Made by a program: the position numbers and the translations under genes. Of a DNA stretch of 56,956 bases, positions 47,909 through 56,527 are shown piece after piece (the stretch's first letter is position 1; each line of letters starts with the position of its first letter). The notes under the pieces were generated by a model. That model saw only the letters and a program-made list of their open reading frames with translations, was not told the DNA's origin and did not search any database. The stretch lies in the IMG/VR virus record IMGVR_UViG_3300036791_000660, positions 1 through 56,956 of that record; one strand, 5' to 3'. This DNA comes from a virus.

Positions 47909-48538
47909 CTAGATCACGACGAGGGCGGCGGCGCCGTTGCGATTCCACGTCGCGACGCCTGAGCCCGTCGTGAAGTTGACGGTCATGGAGTTGGTCGGCT
48001 TGACCCGCAGGATGCGGACCGGCAGCGGCAACAGCGCGCCGATGGCGATGATGCGCTGGTTGACGAAGTCCCACGACACCGCCTGCGTGATGATGTTGCC
48101 GTACAGGCCGACCAGCGCCGGGTCGATGGCGAGCGAGAGGCGCGCCCCCGAGCCGAGCCGGTAGAAGTTCACCTGCATGTAGCTGGTGGCCAGTGGCACC
48201 GGCGAGTTCGGCGTGTTGATCATGGCGTAGTCCTGATCGAACACCGAGAACCCGGTGATCGCCCCGGCGGTGCTCGCCGGGCTGACGATGGTGGCCCGCT
48301 TGATCGGGCCACCGAGTTCGGTGGCCGGGTTGGCGCCGCTCGCGGCGAGAGGCACCGCCTCGGTGATCGCGATGCCACCGAAGAACGGATCGGTTTCGCT
48401 CGGGTCCACGTAGCCGCCCGCGAGGGCGAACATGGTGGCGGGGTCAGGCTGGGCCGTGCCTTGGACAAGGCCATCCCAAGACACGCCAAAGGAGCCGGCC
48501 GCATTGCCGGTCTGTTGCGGGTTGAGGTTGATGGTCAT
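47909..48538 (-). CDS. Capsid decoration/cement protein
   Basis: A 209-residue protein rich in beta segments (FFGGIAITEAVPLAASGA; YMQVNFYRLGSGARLSLAID). It directly precedes the capsid gene in transcription, the usual place of the cement protein in DUF2184 phages. Identity is by context. Confidence 0.5.
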   Translation of the reverse strand: MTINLNPQQTGNAAGSFGVSWDGLVQGTAQPDPATMFALAGGYVDPSETDPFFGGIAITEAVPLAASGANPATELGGPIKRATIVSPASTAGAITGFSVFDQDYAMINTPNSPVPLATSYMQVNFYRLGSGARLSLAIDPALVGLYGNIITQAVSWDFVNQRIIAIGALLPLPVRILRVKPTNSMTVNFTTGSGVATWNRNGAAALVVI

Positions 48539-48545
48539 GGCTGGA

Positions 48546-49490
48546 TCAGTCCTTCTTCAGGTTGATCGCGGTGACGAACCGCTTGTTGGGCGCGTGGCGG
48601 TTCATCCACGAAGCCGGTGAGCCCATGAACCGGGTTTCGAGATGGCCGGAATCCCGGCGAGTCTGGATGGCGCGCAGCGTGCCGACGGGAACGCTTGCCG
48701 GATCGCGGGCGGCGGCCTTGGCCGCTGCGTAAATCTGGTCGCGCACGGTGCGCAGCGCGGCCTCATCGACCGCCATGATGGCGAGATCGACGCCCTTCCA
48801 TTGCGGCGAGTGCTTCTTGAAGCGCTCCATCTGCCGCAGGTCGTAGCTGGTCGCCGTGTCGCCGATCAGCGGACGCGGAGCTTGCAGGCCGAACATCCCA
48901 TCGACCGAATCGCAGGCATGCTGGTTGGGCGCGAGGTCGTGGTCCGAGCGCTCCTTCGGCATGCGCTTCTCCAGCGCCGCCATGCGCTTGCGCAGCGCAT
49001 TGAGATCGACCGCGTCGGTGGCAACCTCCTTGTCCTTGGGCGGCGGCGGTGGCGGCGCCTCGTCGTCGTCATCGTCGTCATCGTCCTTCTTCGCCTCGCC
49101 CTTCTTCTTGTCGGCCGCGACCGGCACCGGCTCGCCCGTGCCCGGAGGAGGCGGCGGCTTCTTGGCCGGCGGTGGCGGCGGCGCCTGATCGTCGTCGTCG
49201 TCGTCCTTCATCACCGGCGCGACGGGCGGCGACACTTCCTTGGGCGGCGGCGCCTCGGCGTCCTTCTTGGCGACGGCCGCAGCGGCTTCCGCCGGGCTGT
49301 GATCGTCGTCATCGTCGTCGTCCTTCTTGCCCTTGAGGCTGGCGAACTTGCTCTCGAAGGCGTCCATCCGACCGCCCATCGAGTCCAACTTTTTGTCGAG
49401 CGCATCCAAGCCCTTCAAAAGTTTGTCGAGATGCGTCCCACCGCCAGCATCGGCGGCGACCTTCGGCTTGTCCTTGTCCTTTTCAGCCAT
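48546..49490 (-). CDS. Scaffold-like protein with Asp and Pro tracts
   Basis: A 314-residue protein from ATG 49490 with GAGGAGAA upstream. The N-terminus is a coiled coil (LDKLLKGLDALDKKLDSMGG). The middle (about 55-175) alternates poly-Asp and poly-Pro runs (DDDDDDQAPPPPPAKKPPPP). A second coiled coil (LRKRMAALEKRM) leads to a C-terminal domain with LGALRAIQT-like and GSPASWMNRHAPNKRF segments. Composition and position between DUF2213 and capsid fit an assembly scaffold. Confidence 0.6.
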   Translation of the reverse strand: MAEKDKDKPKVAADAGGGTHLDKLLKGLDALDKKLDSMGGRMDAFESKFASLKGKKDDDDDDDHSPAEAAAAVAKKDAEAPPPKEVSPPVAPVMKDDDDDDQAPPPPPAKKPPPPPGTGEPVPVAADKKKGEAKKDDDDDDDDEAPPPPPPKDKEVATDAVDLNALRKRMAALEKRMPKERSDHDLAPNQHACDSVDGMFGLQAPRPLIGDTATSYDLRQMERFKKHSPQWKGVDLAIMAVDEAALRTVRDQIYAAAKAAARDPASVPVGTLRAIQTRRDSGHLETRFMGSPASWMNRHAPNKRFVTAINLKKD

Positions 49491-49519
49491 GACTGTTCTC
49501 CTCGGCTGGTTGGGTGATT

Positions 49520-49532
49520 GACAAATGCTGTC
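49520..49532 (-). promoter_or_regulatory. GACA-N5-TGTC dyad
   Basis: GACA-AATGC-TGTC, 30 nt before the scaffold-like gene and next to the pentamer tract. TTGACA is formed on the plus strand. Confidence 0.5.
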
Positions 49533-49550
49533 TGTCTGGATAGCCGATGC

Positions 49551-49620
49551 ATTCGACATGGCGCGGCGAGGCCCGTCGTTGCAACGCGAGGCAAGCCGAG
49601 GCAAGGCAAGGCGTGGCTAT
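49551..49620. repeat. GGCAN-type pentamer tract, late copy 4
   Basis: Units such as ggcgc, ggcga and ggcaa on the plus strand over about 70 nt. It contains no gene. Confidence 0.65.
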
Positions 49621-49648
49621 CTGGGACGGCGCTTACGCGCCGTCCCTC

Positions 49649-50623
49649 TTACTCTGGAAAGACCGCGTCCATTCGCGCGAGCAGATGCTCGATCTTCGAG
49701 TCAACGGCGACGATGGTGTTGCCGAGGTCGATCCCCTCGGGAACGCCGCCCTTGTCCCACACGCCTTGCCGACAGACGGCGAGGTGATCCAACAACGAGG
49801 GTTTGCCCTCGATCAGGATGTCGGTGCCGTCGCGGGTCTCGCCCATCGTGTTCACATCGGGATCGCGCCAGACGACGGCCGGTGAAGTCGAAAGCTGCTC
49901 GGTCTTCATGATGGTGGCAGCGTTTTGATCGTAAATCTTGGCGATGCCCCACACCTCGTCGCCCTTGATGTAGGGCAGCATGATCGTGCCGATGGCGCGG
50001 TCGCGGAACTCCTCGGTGTCGAGGATGTTCTGCGTCGCCGGGTGCTCCATGATCACCGGCAGGCCGTTGCAGCGCGCAAGGAACTCGTTGTTGAGGTAGA
50101 TCGCCGGATCGCGCTGCACGAACTCGCCCCACTTGTGCCTGAACGCCTGTCCGGTGCCGGTGACCCGCAGGTTGAACAGCGTAATGTTCTCGTAGTCCTG
50201 CGGCCCGCTCAGGATGCCGTCAGCCAGCGCGCGGGCGACGCCAAGCTCGTCCCAGTCGAAGCGCATCAGGGCGACCTCGCAGCCGGGATGGAGCGGCCGG
50301 GGTGGCGTCTTGGGATCGGCCCAGCGGAAGTCGGTGTGCTCGTAGTTCAAATTCGGCTCGAACTCGGTCACGCCGCGCACGATGAAGGTGGTGAACGCGA
50401 CGCCGCCAGTATCGGTGCGAGTCCAGAAGCTCAAGTGATCGGGCCGGGCGCGGATGTCGCACTCCTCCTCCAGTTCGCGCAGCGCCGTCTCGACCGGGGT
50501 CTCGTCGCCCTCGGTGCCGCCGCCGGGGATGCACCAGCGGCGCGGCATGTCGGAGCCGGGCGAGCGCTTGAGCAGCAGCACGTTGCCCTTGTCGCTCAGC
50601 AGCAGCGTGCCGGCAGCCTTCAT
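49649..50623 (-). CDS. NUDIX hydrolase fused to DUF2213 prohead-protease-like domain
   Basis: A 324-residue protein. Residues 1-140 are a NUDIX domain: GGTEGDETPVETALRELEEE matches the NUDIX box G-x5-E-x7-REUxEE, though the following Gly is Asp. From about 165, QRDPAIYLNNEFLARCNGLP, then VIMEHP, GTIMLPYIKGDEVWG and STSPAVVWR, fit DUF2213, a head-maturation protein seen between portal and capsid genes. The NUDIX part may hydrolyse ADP-ribose, NAD-type caps or other nucleoside diphosphates. Its substrate is unknown. It follows the ART-bearing gene with only one small gene between. Confidence 0.75.
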   Translation of the reverse strand: MKAAGTLLLSDKGNVLLLKRSPGSDMPRRWCIPGGGTEGDETPVETALRELEEECDIRARPDHLSFWTRTDTGGVAFTTFIVRGVTEFEPNLNYEHTDFRWADPKTPPRPLHPGCEVALMRFDWDELGVARALADGILSGPQDYENITLFNLRVTGTGQAFRHKWGEFVQRDPAIYLNNEFLARCNGLPVIMEHPATQNILDTEEFRDRAIGTIMLPYIKGDEVWGIAKIYDQNAATIMKTEQLSTSPAVVWRDPDVNTMGETRDGTDILIEGKPSLLDHLAVCRQGVWDKGGVPEGIDLGNTIVAVDSKIEHLLARMDAVFPE

Positions 50624-50808
50624 TTCTTCACCATGGCGTCGAGCTTGCGGCCGGCCTCGCGCAGCTTCTTGCGCTCGTCCTCGTGCTTGGCGCGGTGCTT
50701 GGCGCGCACGTCCTCGATCAGCTTGGCGTAGCGCGCGGACGGGTGCAGCCAGTGCTTGCCGCCCTCATTCAGCGCGTCGAATTGGGACATGTTGATCGTG
50801 TTCGGCAT
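50620..50808 (-). CDS. Small basic helical protein
   Basis: A 62-residue protein. ATG 50808 overlaps the previous stop (TGATG). It is highly charged (YAKLIEDVRAKHRAKHEDER). No family is recognised. Confidence 0.55.
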   Translation of the reverse strand: MPNTINMSQFDALNEGGKHWLHPSARYAKLIEDVRAKHRAKHEDERKKLREAGRKLDAMVKK

Positions 50809-53800
50809 CACGCGGCCTCGGCCAGTTCAGGCGGCGCGGCGTGGTGGCTGATCGGCACAGCGTCGAAGCTCGGGGCTTGGCCCTTCCACACGTCCCAGTC
50901 CTTGTAGGCCAAGCCGCCGATGACGACCTCGTGCTCGCCGTGCACGTTGATGCCGTAAGCGGGCAGCGAGATGACGGCGGTGCGCGGCACCCGGAAGCGC
51001 AGCGTGATCTTGGTGTCGCCCTTGCCGTTCCAGCCGTTGGCGACTCCCCGGTCGGTGGTGGTCGAGGCGGCGCCCGAGCGAATCAGGTTGAGGCCGGGCA
51101 TCTTGGCGAACCCGGTGCCGGTGCCCTTGGCGAGGACTTCAATGGTCTCCTCGTCCTGCATGCCGCTCACGCCCATGCCGCGATAGAGGTCGAGTTGGTG
51201 GATGCCGGCCTTGTGCAGCAGGTACTGGCTGGTCTCCCACTTGGCGCGCAGCATCGCCTTCAGGCCCTCGTAGCCGCCGACCGTGCTCAGGTCGCGGTCG
51301 GTCTGCTTGATGATGTCCTCGCGACTCGGCCACGAAAACTGCGAGGCGGCGCTGAACTTGGTGTTGGCCGCCTCCAGATTATCGCGGTCGATGCGCCGCT
51401 TCAGGATGTCGCCGTAGACGCTGGCTGCCGCCTCGAAGGCGCTCTTGTTCTCCTTGAGGAACGCCTTGCCCTCCGGGTTCCAGCCCTCGAACAGCGGGTC
51501 GCCGAGGTCGATGTCGGCCTTGAGGTCACCATTGGGCAGGCTCGACAGGTGCGTGGCCCGCGCGATGATGCCGGCGTTGGTGGGCAGCACGGCCGGCTTA
51601 TCGAAGGTGTCGATGAACTGCCTGTAGTGCTCGCCGAGTTGATTGCGCCATTGCGGGTTGCCGGAATTGAACCACTCGATGGCCTTGGCGTTGGTCGCCG
51701 GCTCGTAGCCCGCCCACTTCAGCTTGGCCGCGTCCTCGGCCTTGGACTTGCGCTCGCTGTTGGCGATCTCGGCCTTCTGGGCGATCTGCTTCTTGACGCT
51801 GGCCCCAATCGACAGGCCGTAGGCCTGCATCAGCTTCTTCTCGTCGTCGGTGAGCTTCGAGGCGTCGAACTCGACCTTGCCGAGACCATGCGTCGCCATG
51901 TCCTCCGGCGTTGGCGTCAACTGCATGACATTGGCGAGCTTCACGGCAAGCTGGCCCCTGCCTTCCTGTCCCGAGTACGCCGACGGCAACTCGCGCAGCT
52001 TCGACGGCAGGATGTTCTCCTTGGCGTTGATGATGCCGATCTCAACCGCGCGATAGAGCCACGGCGAGCGCTGCGCCGGGCTCTGGCCGGCGATCTCGGC
52101 GAAGTACGATTCGGGCGTGACCGGCGGCGGGGCCTTGTAGAACTTCGTGAGGTCAGGCTTCGCCGGCAGGCGCACGCGCCCGCCCAGTTCGTCGCCGACC
52201 GCCACCTGAAGTGCCATGCCGAGCGGGCTGGTCGAGGAGCCCTTCCATGCCTCCCAGATTCGACTGTCGGCCGCCTTGATCAGTTCGCGTTGCCGCTCGG
52301 CCGACTGGTCGAACCGCTTGCCGATGTGCTGGGTGATCTGATCCTTGATCATGTCTTCGAGGTTGCCCTTGCCGTAGCTCTCCAACTGCATGGCGTTCTC
52401 GGGCGACACCAGCGACTTCAGCTTGGCCATGTCGAGGTCGGCGTTGATGAAGCCGTCGCTGCCCGTCGCGAACTTGGCCGAGGTCAGCATCTTCGCCGCG
52501 AGATCACCCACCGTCGGCGTGTCCTTGGCGATGCTGATCAGGAACGACGATTCGGTCAGACCACGACCGACCTCGCCGATGGATCGCAGCGGCTTGCCGT
52601 GGCCATCGTCGGTGCCCATCACGTAGCGCACGCCGCGCCATGGCTCGCCTTTGTCGGCGAACGTGCTCTTGTTGGCCAGCCGCAGGTCGTCGTTCAGGGT
52701 GTCGGTCATCTGCGCGAACGAAGTCTTGGGCGGCGACACCTTCAGGATGCCACGTTCTGTCAGCAGTTGCTGGCTGCGGTCGTAGCTCAGTTGCCGCGCC
52801 ATGTACTGCGTCTTCTGGTAGTCCGCGCCCGAGGTCTCGTTCAGCGGATCGTAGCGTTTGGGCCGATCAATCGCCTTGGGCTTGGCCGACTTGAAGTCGG
52901 TCGGCGGCGCGGTCGCCGGCACGACGTAGGGCTTCGACGCCTCGTACTTCTCGTCCGGCTCCATCGCCTCGAACGACTCGCCCGTGCCCTCGTGGTCGGT
53001 CTCCCACCCCTGCTTGGCGGTCGCCTTCTCGTCGTCGGTCAGGAAGTCCCACTTGGTCGTCGGCTCCTCGGTGCCCTCGGGCTCGGGTTCCTCCTCCTCC
53101 TCCTCGTCCTCGTCGGGCTCGATCTCGTATTCGAGGTCGTCGCTGTCGAGATTTTCCTGCGCCTTCTGGAACTTCTCCTTGTCCGAATACTGGCCCCACA
53201 TCTCGTCCTGAAATTCCTCGACCGACTCGCCGAGGTAGTCGGGCGGGTCGATCTGGCCGCTGACCTTGTCCTGCTCCTTGTCGAACGCCTTGGTGAGCGC
53301 CTTCTCCAGTTCGTCGCGCATGTCCTGCGTCAGGTGGCCCGAGAGATCGGTCTGCTCCATGCCGGGCAGTTGACCCTGCTTCTCGGGGTCGTAGGCGAGG
53401 CCGATGGGCTTCTGGAGCTTGCTGTCGTCCCACTCCCACTCGGGGTCCTGCTTGGAGCCGTAGCCGGTCTTGTACTCGGCGGCCTTCAGCGCTTCCAGCA
53501 GTTGCGGCGTGTTGTAGGGCAGCGGTTGGTCCGGGTGCTCGTCGTCCCAGTCGTTGATCACGTCCTGCATCGTCTCGTCGGCCCAGTCCGTCTCGGTGCC
53601 GTCGTTGAAGTCGTTGACGATCTGCGAGCCGGCGTCATCGGCCGCGCCGCCGTTGTCGTACCAGTTGTCCTTCTCGCTCTGGAGGAAGTCGTCGTAGCTC
53701 GACTTCTTCCATTCCTGCTCGGCCTTCTCCTGAATGTGGTCCGGCAGCATGGACCATTCTTCGTACTCGGCCTTGTCGGGCTCGTGCTTGGCCTTCTTGG

Positions 53801-55652
53801 CCGGCGCAGGGTTGTTGGGCCGGCGCGAGTTCGCCTCCCACTCCGCGCTCGACACGATCTTGTCGGCCAGCGTGTCGAGTTCGGGCCGCGCCTGCTGGTA
53901 GTCGGTCTCCAGCTTGGTCGCGGTGTACTGGTTCCACTCGCTGCCTCCCACGTCGGTGGTCACGACGTTGAGTTCGTGCTCGGGCAGCTTCTCGGCCACC
54001 GCCTTGGCGCGCTCGCTGTACTCGTCGCCCTCCTTGGCGAAGAAGCTCATCAGGTCTTTTGAGCCAGTGCCCGTGGCGATCTCCTCGCCGCCGCCGGCCT
54101 CGCGCACCGTCCACTCGTCGGTCGTCTTGTTGTAGTCGATTTGGTGGTGCGGTCCCTCGGCGCGGGCCATGCCAGCTTCTGGCTCGCTCACGTCGAAGCC
54201 CCACTTGGCGAACGTGTCGCGCAGCGTCGGCGCGCCGCCACCACCACCGGATGTGAATTGCCCCCCGCCGCTCTCGCCCTTGGGCACGCGCGGGTGGCTG
54301 CTCTCGTCCCATGCGTCGGCGGCGGTCTCCAAGAAGCGCACGCGCCGCTCGCTGTCGTGACGGGCCTGTGGCTGCGGTTCAGGCGACGCCTGCACATCGA
54401 CCGGCGCGTGGCCAGCGCCGAACTGCTCGGCTTCCTTGAGCAGGTCGGTGATGCCGATGTTCACCCGGCTGATCTTCATGTGCTGCGTCAGCTTGCCCGA
54501 CGCCGCGTCGTTGCCGATCACCGCCGCCCAGCGGTGATGGCCGTCGAGGATGTAGTTGTCGCGGCTCACGATCAGGCGCGGCAGCTTCTTGTCGGGGTGC
54601 TGCTGCAGGCGCAGCGCGTTGGCCGCCACCTTGGCGCCGTTCAGTTCGTTCTGCGTCGCCCGCAGGTGGTCGGCGAGTTCCTTCTCCTTCGAGATCGTGT
54701 AACCCTTCGACAGCAGGTAGTGCTGGAACTGCTTGGTCTGGTCCTTGTCGAGTTGCGGCATCTCGATGCGCGGGATGCCCTTCGATTCGGCGCAGAACAG
54801 GTTGGTCTTGGCCACCGACACGTGACAGAGATCGAACACCGGGGCCTGCTTGCCGAGCTTGACCATCTCGGCCGTCACCTTGCCCAGCTTCTCGATCAGG
54901 GTCGAAACCTCGCGCGGCTGCGCCAGCACCACGTCGCGCCGCTCGTAGAGCGCCCGCACCGCGTCATCGACATCCTTGGTGTGAATGCGGCCCTGCCCGT
55001 CCACGAACGCGCTCGGGCTGTAGCCGTGGCCGGGATGCGCCCGGCCCTTGACCACGTCGCGCAACGGCTGGAGGCGGGCATCGATGTCGGTCTGCTTGAC
55101 GCCGTAGCTGCGGCCGATCTTGCGCGATTCCTTGATCAGCGCGTCGGCCTGCTTGGGGTCCATGCCGGCGAGCCGGCGCTTCCATACCTCGCCATGGCGG
55201 TCCGACGTGTCGAGCGGCGAGGGCACCAGCTTGCGCCCGATCTGGCTCTCGATGTGATCGTGCAGCGCGTGCGCCACGCCCTTGCCGGCGTGCTTGTCCT
55301 CGACCTGCATGGCCGACACGAACGGGTGCTTCTCGCTGAGATGGGCCGAGCCGGCGTACTCGCCGTTGATGTGGGCGCTGTAGAGACTGCCGGCGTGGCC
55401 GAACGTCATGCCCTCGGTCGCCTCGCCCTTGGCGACGAACTGGCCCTTGTTGGCGGGCTGGCCGCGCGGGTGGTCCTCCTCGACAAAGTCATCGGCGGCG
55501 GCGCTGCGCAGGATCGCCTGCATGTCCGCGATGGTGATGGTGTGCGAGTCGGCCGCTACCTCCGGGTCGAACCCATCCATGCGCGCGAGCAGCGCCTCGA
55601 TCTTGCCGCTGACCCTGATGGCGCGGCGCTTGATCGCGCGGGCGGACGGCAC
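50808..55652 (-). CDS. Polyvalent virion-region protein with C-terminal ADP-ribosyltransferase
   Basis: A 1614-residue protein, GTG start. About 57-74: HPR...NKGQFVAKG, a linker motif repeated at about 455-470 (HPRVPKGESGGGQFTSGG). About 85-150: GNAT-like, with VEDKHAGKGVAHALHDHIES. About 350-400: ParB/Srx-like, with YILDGHHRWAAVIG (about 363-376). About 500-1400: long charged, largely helical regions with acidic Glu/Asp tracts. About 1420-1600: ADP-ribosyltransferase of R-S-E type, with LYRGMG (Arg), SGAASTTTDRG (S-T-T) and GEHEVVIGG (E-x-E). Giant proteins of this kind (polyvalent proteins) are thought to enter with DNA and act on host targets. The arginine-specific ART is inferred from E-x-E. 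It lies in the head gene block. Confidence 0.75.
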   Translation of the reverse strand: MPSARAIKRRAIRVSGKIEALLARMDGFDPEVAADSHTITIADMQAILRSAAADDFVEEDHPRGQPANKGQFVAKGEATEGMTFGHAGSLYSAHINGEYAGSAHLSEKHPFVSAMQVEDKHAGKGVAHALHDHIESQIGRKLVPSPLDTSDRHGEVWKRRLAGMDPKQADALIKESRKIGRSYGVKQTDIDARLQPLRDVVKGRAHPGHGYSPSAFVDGQGRIHTKDVDDAVRALYERRDVVLAQPREVSTLIEKLGKVTAEMVKLGKQAPVFDLCHVSVAKTNLFCAESKGIPRIEMPQLDKDQTKQFQHYLLSKGYTISKEKELADHLRATQNELNGAKVAANALRLQQHPDKKLPRLIVSRDNYILDGHHRWAAVIGNDAASGKLTQHMKISRVNIGITDLLKEAEQFGAGHAPVDVQASPEPQPQARHDSERRVRFLETAADAWDESSHPRVPKGESGGGQFTSGGGGGAPTLRDTFAKWGFDVSEPEAGMARAEGPHHQIDYNKTTDEWTVREAGGGEEIATGTGSKDLMSFFAKEGDEYSERAKAVAEKLPEHELNVVTTDVGGSEWNQYTATKLETDYQQARPELDTLADKIVSSAEWEANSRRPNNPAPAKKAKHEPDKAEYEEWSMLPDHIQEKAEQEWKKSSYDDFLQSEKDNWYDNGGAADDAGSQIVNDFNDGTETDWADETMQDVINDWDDEHPDQPLPYNTPQLLEALKAAEYKTGYGSKQDPEWEWDDSKLQKPIGLAYDPEKQGQLPGMEQTDLSGHLTQDMRDELEKALTKAFDKEQDKVSGQIDPPDYLGESVEEFQDEMWGQYSDKEKFQKAQENLDSDDLEYEIEPDEDEEEEEEPEPEGTEEPTTKWDFLTDDEKATAKQGWETDHEGTGESFEAMEPDEKYEASKPYVVPATAPPTDFKSAKPKAIDRPKRYDPLNETSGADYQKTQYMARQLSYDRSQQLLTERGILKVSPPKTSFAQMTDTLNDDLRLANKSTFADKGEPWRGVRYVMGTDDGHGKPLRSIGEVGRGLTESSFLISIAKDTPTVGDLAAKMLTSAKFATGSDGFINADLDMAKLKSLVSPENAMQLESYGKGNLEDMIKDQITQHIGKRFDQSAERQRELIKAADSRIWEAWKGSSTSPLGMALQVAVGDELGGRVRLPAKPDLTKFYKAPPPVTPESYFAEIAGQSPAQRSPWLYRAVEIGIINAKENILPSKLRELPSAYSGQEGRGQLAVKLANVMQLTPTPEDMATHGLGKVEFDASKLTDDEKKLMQAYGLSIGASVKKQIAQKAEIANSERKSKAEDAAKLKWAGYEPATNAKAIEWFNSGNPQWRNQLGEHYRQFIDTFDKPAVLPTNAGIIARATHLSSLPNGDLKADIDLGDPLFEGWNPEGKAFLKENKSAFEAAASVYGDILKRRIDRDNLEAANTKFSAASQFSWPSREDIIKQTDRDLSTVGGYEGLKAMLRAKWETSQYLLHKAGIHQLDLYRGMGVSGMQDEETIEVLAKGTGTGFAKMPGLNLIRSGAASTTTDRGVANGWNGKGDTKITLRFRVPRTAVISLPAYGINVHGEHEVVIGGLAYKDWDVWKGQAPSFDAVPISHHAAPPELAEAA

Positions 55653-55653
55653 G

Positions 55654-55959
55654 TCATTCCTTCTCGGCGCAGTCGTCGTCCAGCTTCTTCATGCGCCGGT
55701 CCATCGCATGCGTGCGCTCGATCAGCGCGTCCATCCGGTTCTCGCACTCGGCCTCGTCGGCATCAGCGCGCGGCGCCGTGAGGCCAGTGCCGGGCGTGCC
55801 CGGCTTGCCGGCCTCGTGCGTCACCTCGCTCAGGTCGTCATCGACGCCGCTGATCGTGCCCTTGTTCTTCGAGGCGTAAAAAACCTTCTCGCCCTTCTCT
55901 GGCCCGTACTGCTTGGCCATGGCGGACTTGATTTCTTCGCCCTTGCTGGTCAGCGGCAT
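55654..55959 (-). CDS. Small conserved head-block protein
   Basis: A 101-residue protein. PLTSKGEEIKSAMAKQYGPE, then KGEKVFYASKNKGTI, is a pattern of short proteins found beside portal and capsid genes of many phages. The C-terminus is an acidic coiled coil (RMDALIERTHAMDRRMKKLD). GGGAGG lies 5 nt before the ATG. Confidence 0.65.
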   Translation of the reverse strand: MPLTSKGEEIKSAMAKQYGPEKGEKVFYASKNKGTISGVDDDLSEVTHEAGKPGTPGTGLTAPRADADEAECENRMDALIERTHAMDRRMKKLDDDCAEKE

Positions 55960-56002
55960 GGCGCGCCTCCCTCTTTCGTGGTCGAGAAAATTAACGCGGG
56001 GG

Positions 56003-56146
56003 TCAGCGACCGCTCAGGATCATCATGAAGATCGCCAGTACGAACAGGGCGGCCCCGAGGGTGCCGAAGGCGCGGTTGCCGCTGATCAGCCAGAGCGCGC
56101 CCAGCCCCATTGAGACGATCATCAGGACGACGCCGCCCTCGAACAT
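56003..56146 (-). CDS. Small two-helix membrane protein (47 aa)
   Basis: ATG 56146 overlaps the previous TGA (TGATG). Hydrophobic segments GGVVLMIVSMGLGALWLIS and FGTLGAALFVLAIFMMIL. The longer frame upstream is a shadow. Role unknown. Confidence 0.5.
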   Translation of the reverse strand: MFEGGVVLMIVSMGLGALWLISGNRAFGTLGAALFVLAIFMMILSGR

Positions 56147-56313
56147 CAGCGGGCCTGATAGAGTCGCCCGCGCAGGATCACGCGCCTGAGCTTCTGCACC
56201 ACCGGGTGGCTCTCCAGCGCCCGCAATTCGGCGAGCACCGGGCCGCGCACCACCTTGGTCCGCATCGCGCGGCGCGGCGTGCAGTAGACCCGCGTGCGCC
56301 AGCGCCACGCCAT
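56146..56313 (-). CDS. Small basic protein (55 aa)
   Basis: ATG 56313 to TGA 56146-56148, with TGATG overlaps at both ends. It is rich in Arg (WRWRTRVYCTPRRAMRTKVV) with a helix (VLAELRALESHPVVQKLRRV). It may bind nucleic acid. It is too short for firm assignment. Confidence 0.45.
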   Translation of the reverse strand: MAWRWRTRVYCTPRRAMRTKVVRGPVLAELRALESHPVVQKLRRVILRGRLYQAR

Positions 56314-56369
56314 CACAGCACCGCGACGAGAGCGACGACGAACACCAGCACGAGGATGGCCATGACCAT
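56313..56369 (-). CDS. Possible 18-aa membrane peptide
   Basis: ATG 56369 to TGA 56313-56315. It reads MVMAILVLVFVVALVAVL, a bare transmembrane helix, coupled to the next gene by TGATG. A longer alternative frame starting at 56516 has Arg-rich shadow composition. Weak evidence. Confidence 0.25.
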   Translation of the reverse strand: MVMAILVLVFVVALVAVL

Positions 56370-56395
56370 GGCGGCCGAGGGCGGATGCCGGCGGC

Positions 56396-56527
56396 TCAGG
56401 ACTTGCTCGCGATGACCCACAGGTCGTCGGCGACTTTCCTCCAGCATTGCCAGTTCGCGTGCCAGACGACGCCGCCGACGCCGAGCCACCAGCACGCGGT
56501 AACGAGCGGAAGCCACGGGTTCATCAT
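56396..56527 (-). CDS. Small Trp-rich membrane protein (43 aa)
   Basis: ATG 56527 or 56524, TGA 56396-56398. PWLPLVTACWWLGVGGVVWH suggests one membrane helix; the rest is WQCWRKVADDLWVIASK. Start overlaps the previous stop (ATGATG). Confidence 0.4.
   Translation of the reverse strand: MMNPWLPLVTACWWLGVGGVVWHANWQCWRKVADDLWVIASKS

Noticed and set aside
50841-54062. 1073-codon plus-strand ORF opposite the polyvalent gene
   Set aside because: It is rich in Arg, Val, Leu, Gly and His, as expected for the antisense of high-GC coding sequence, and has no motif. The minus frame has clear domains.
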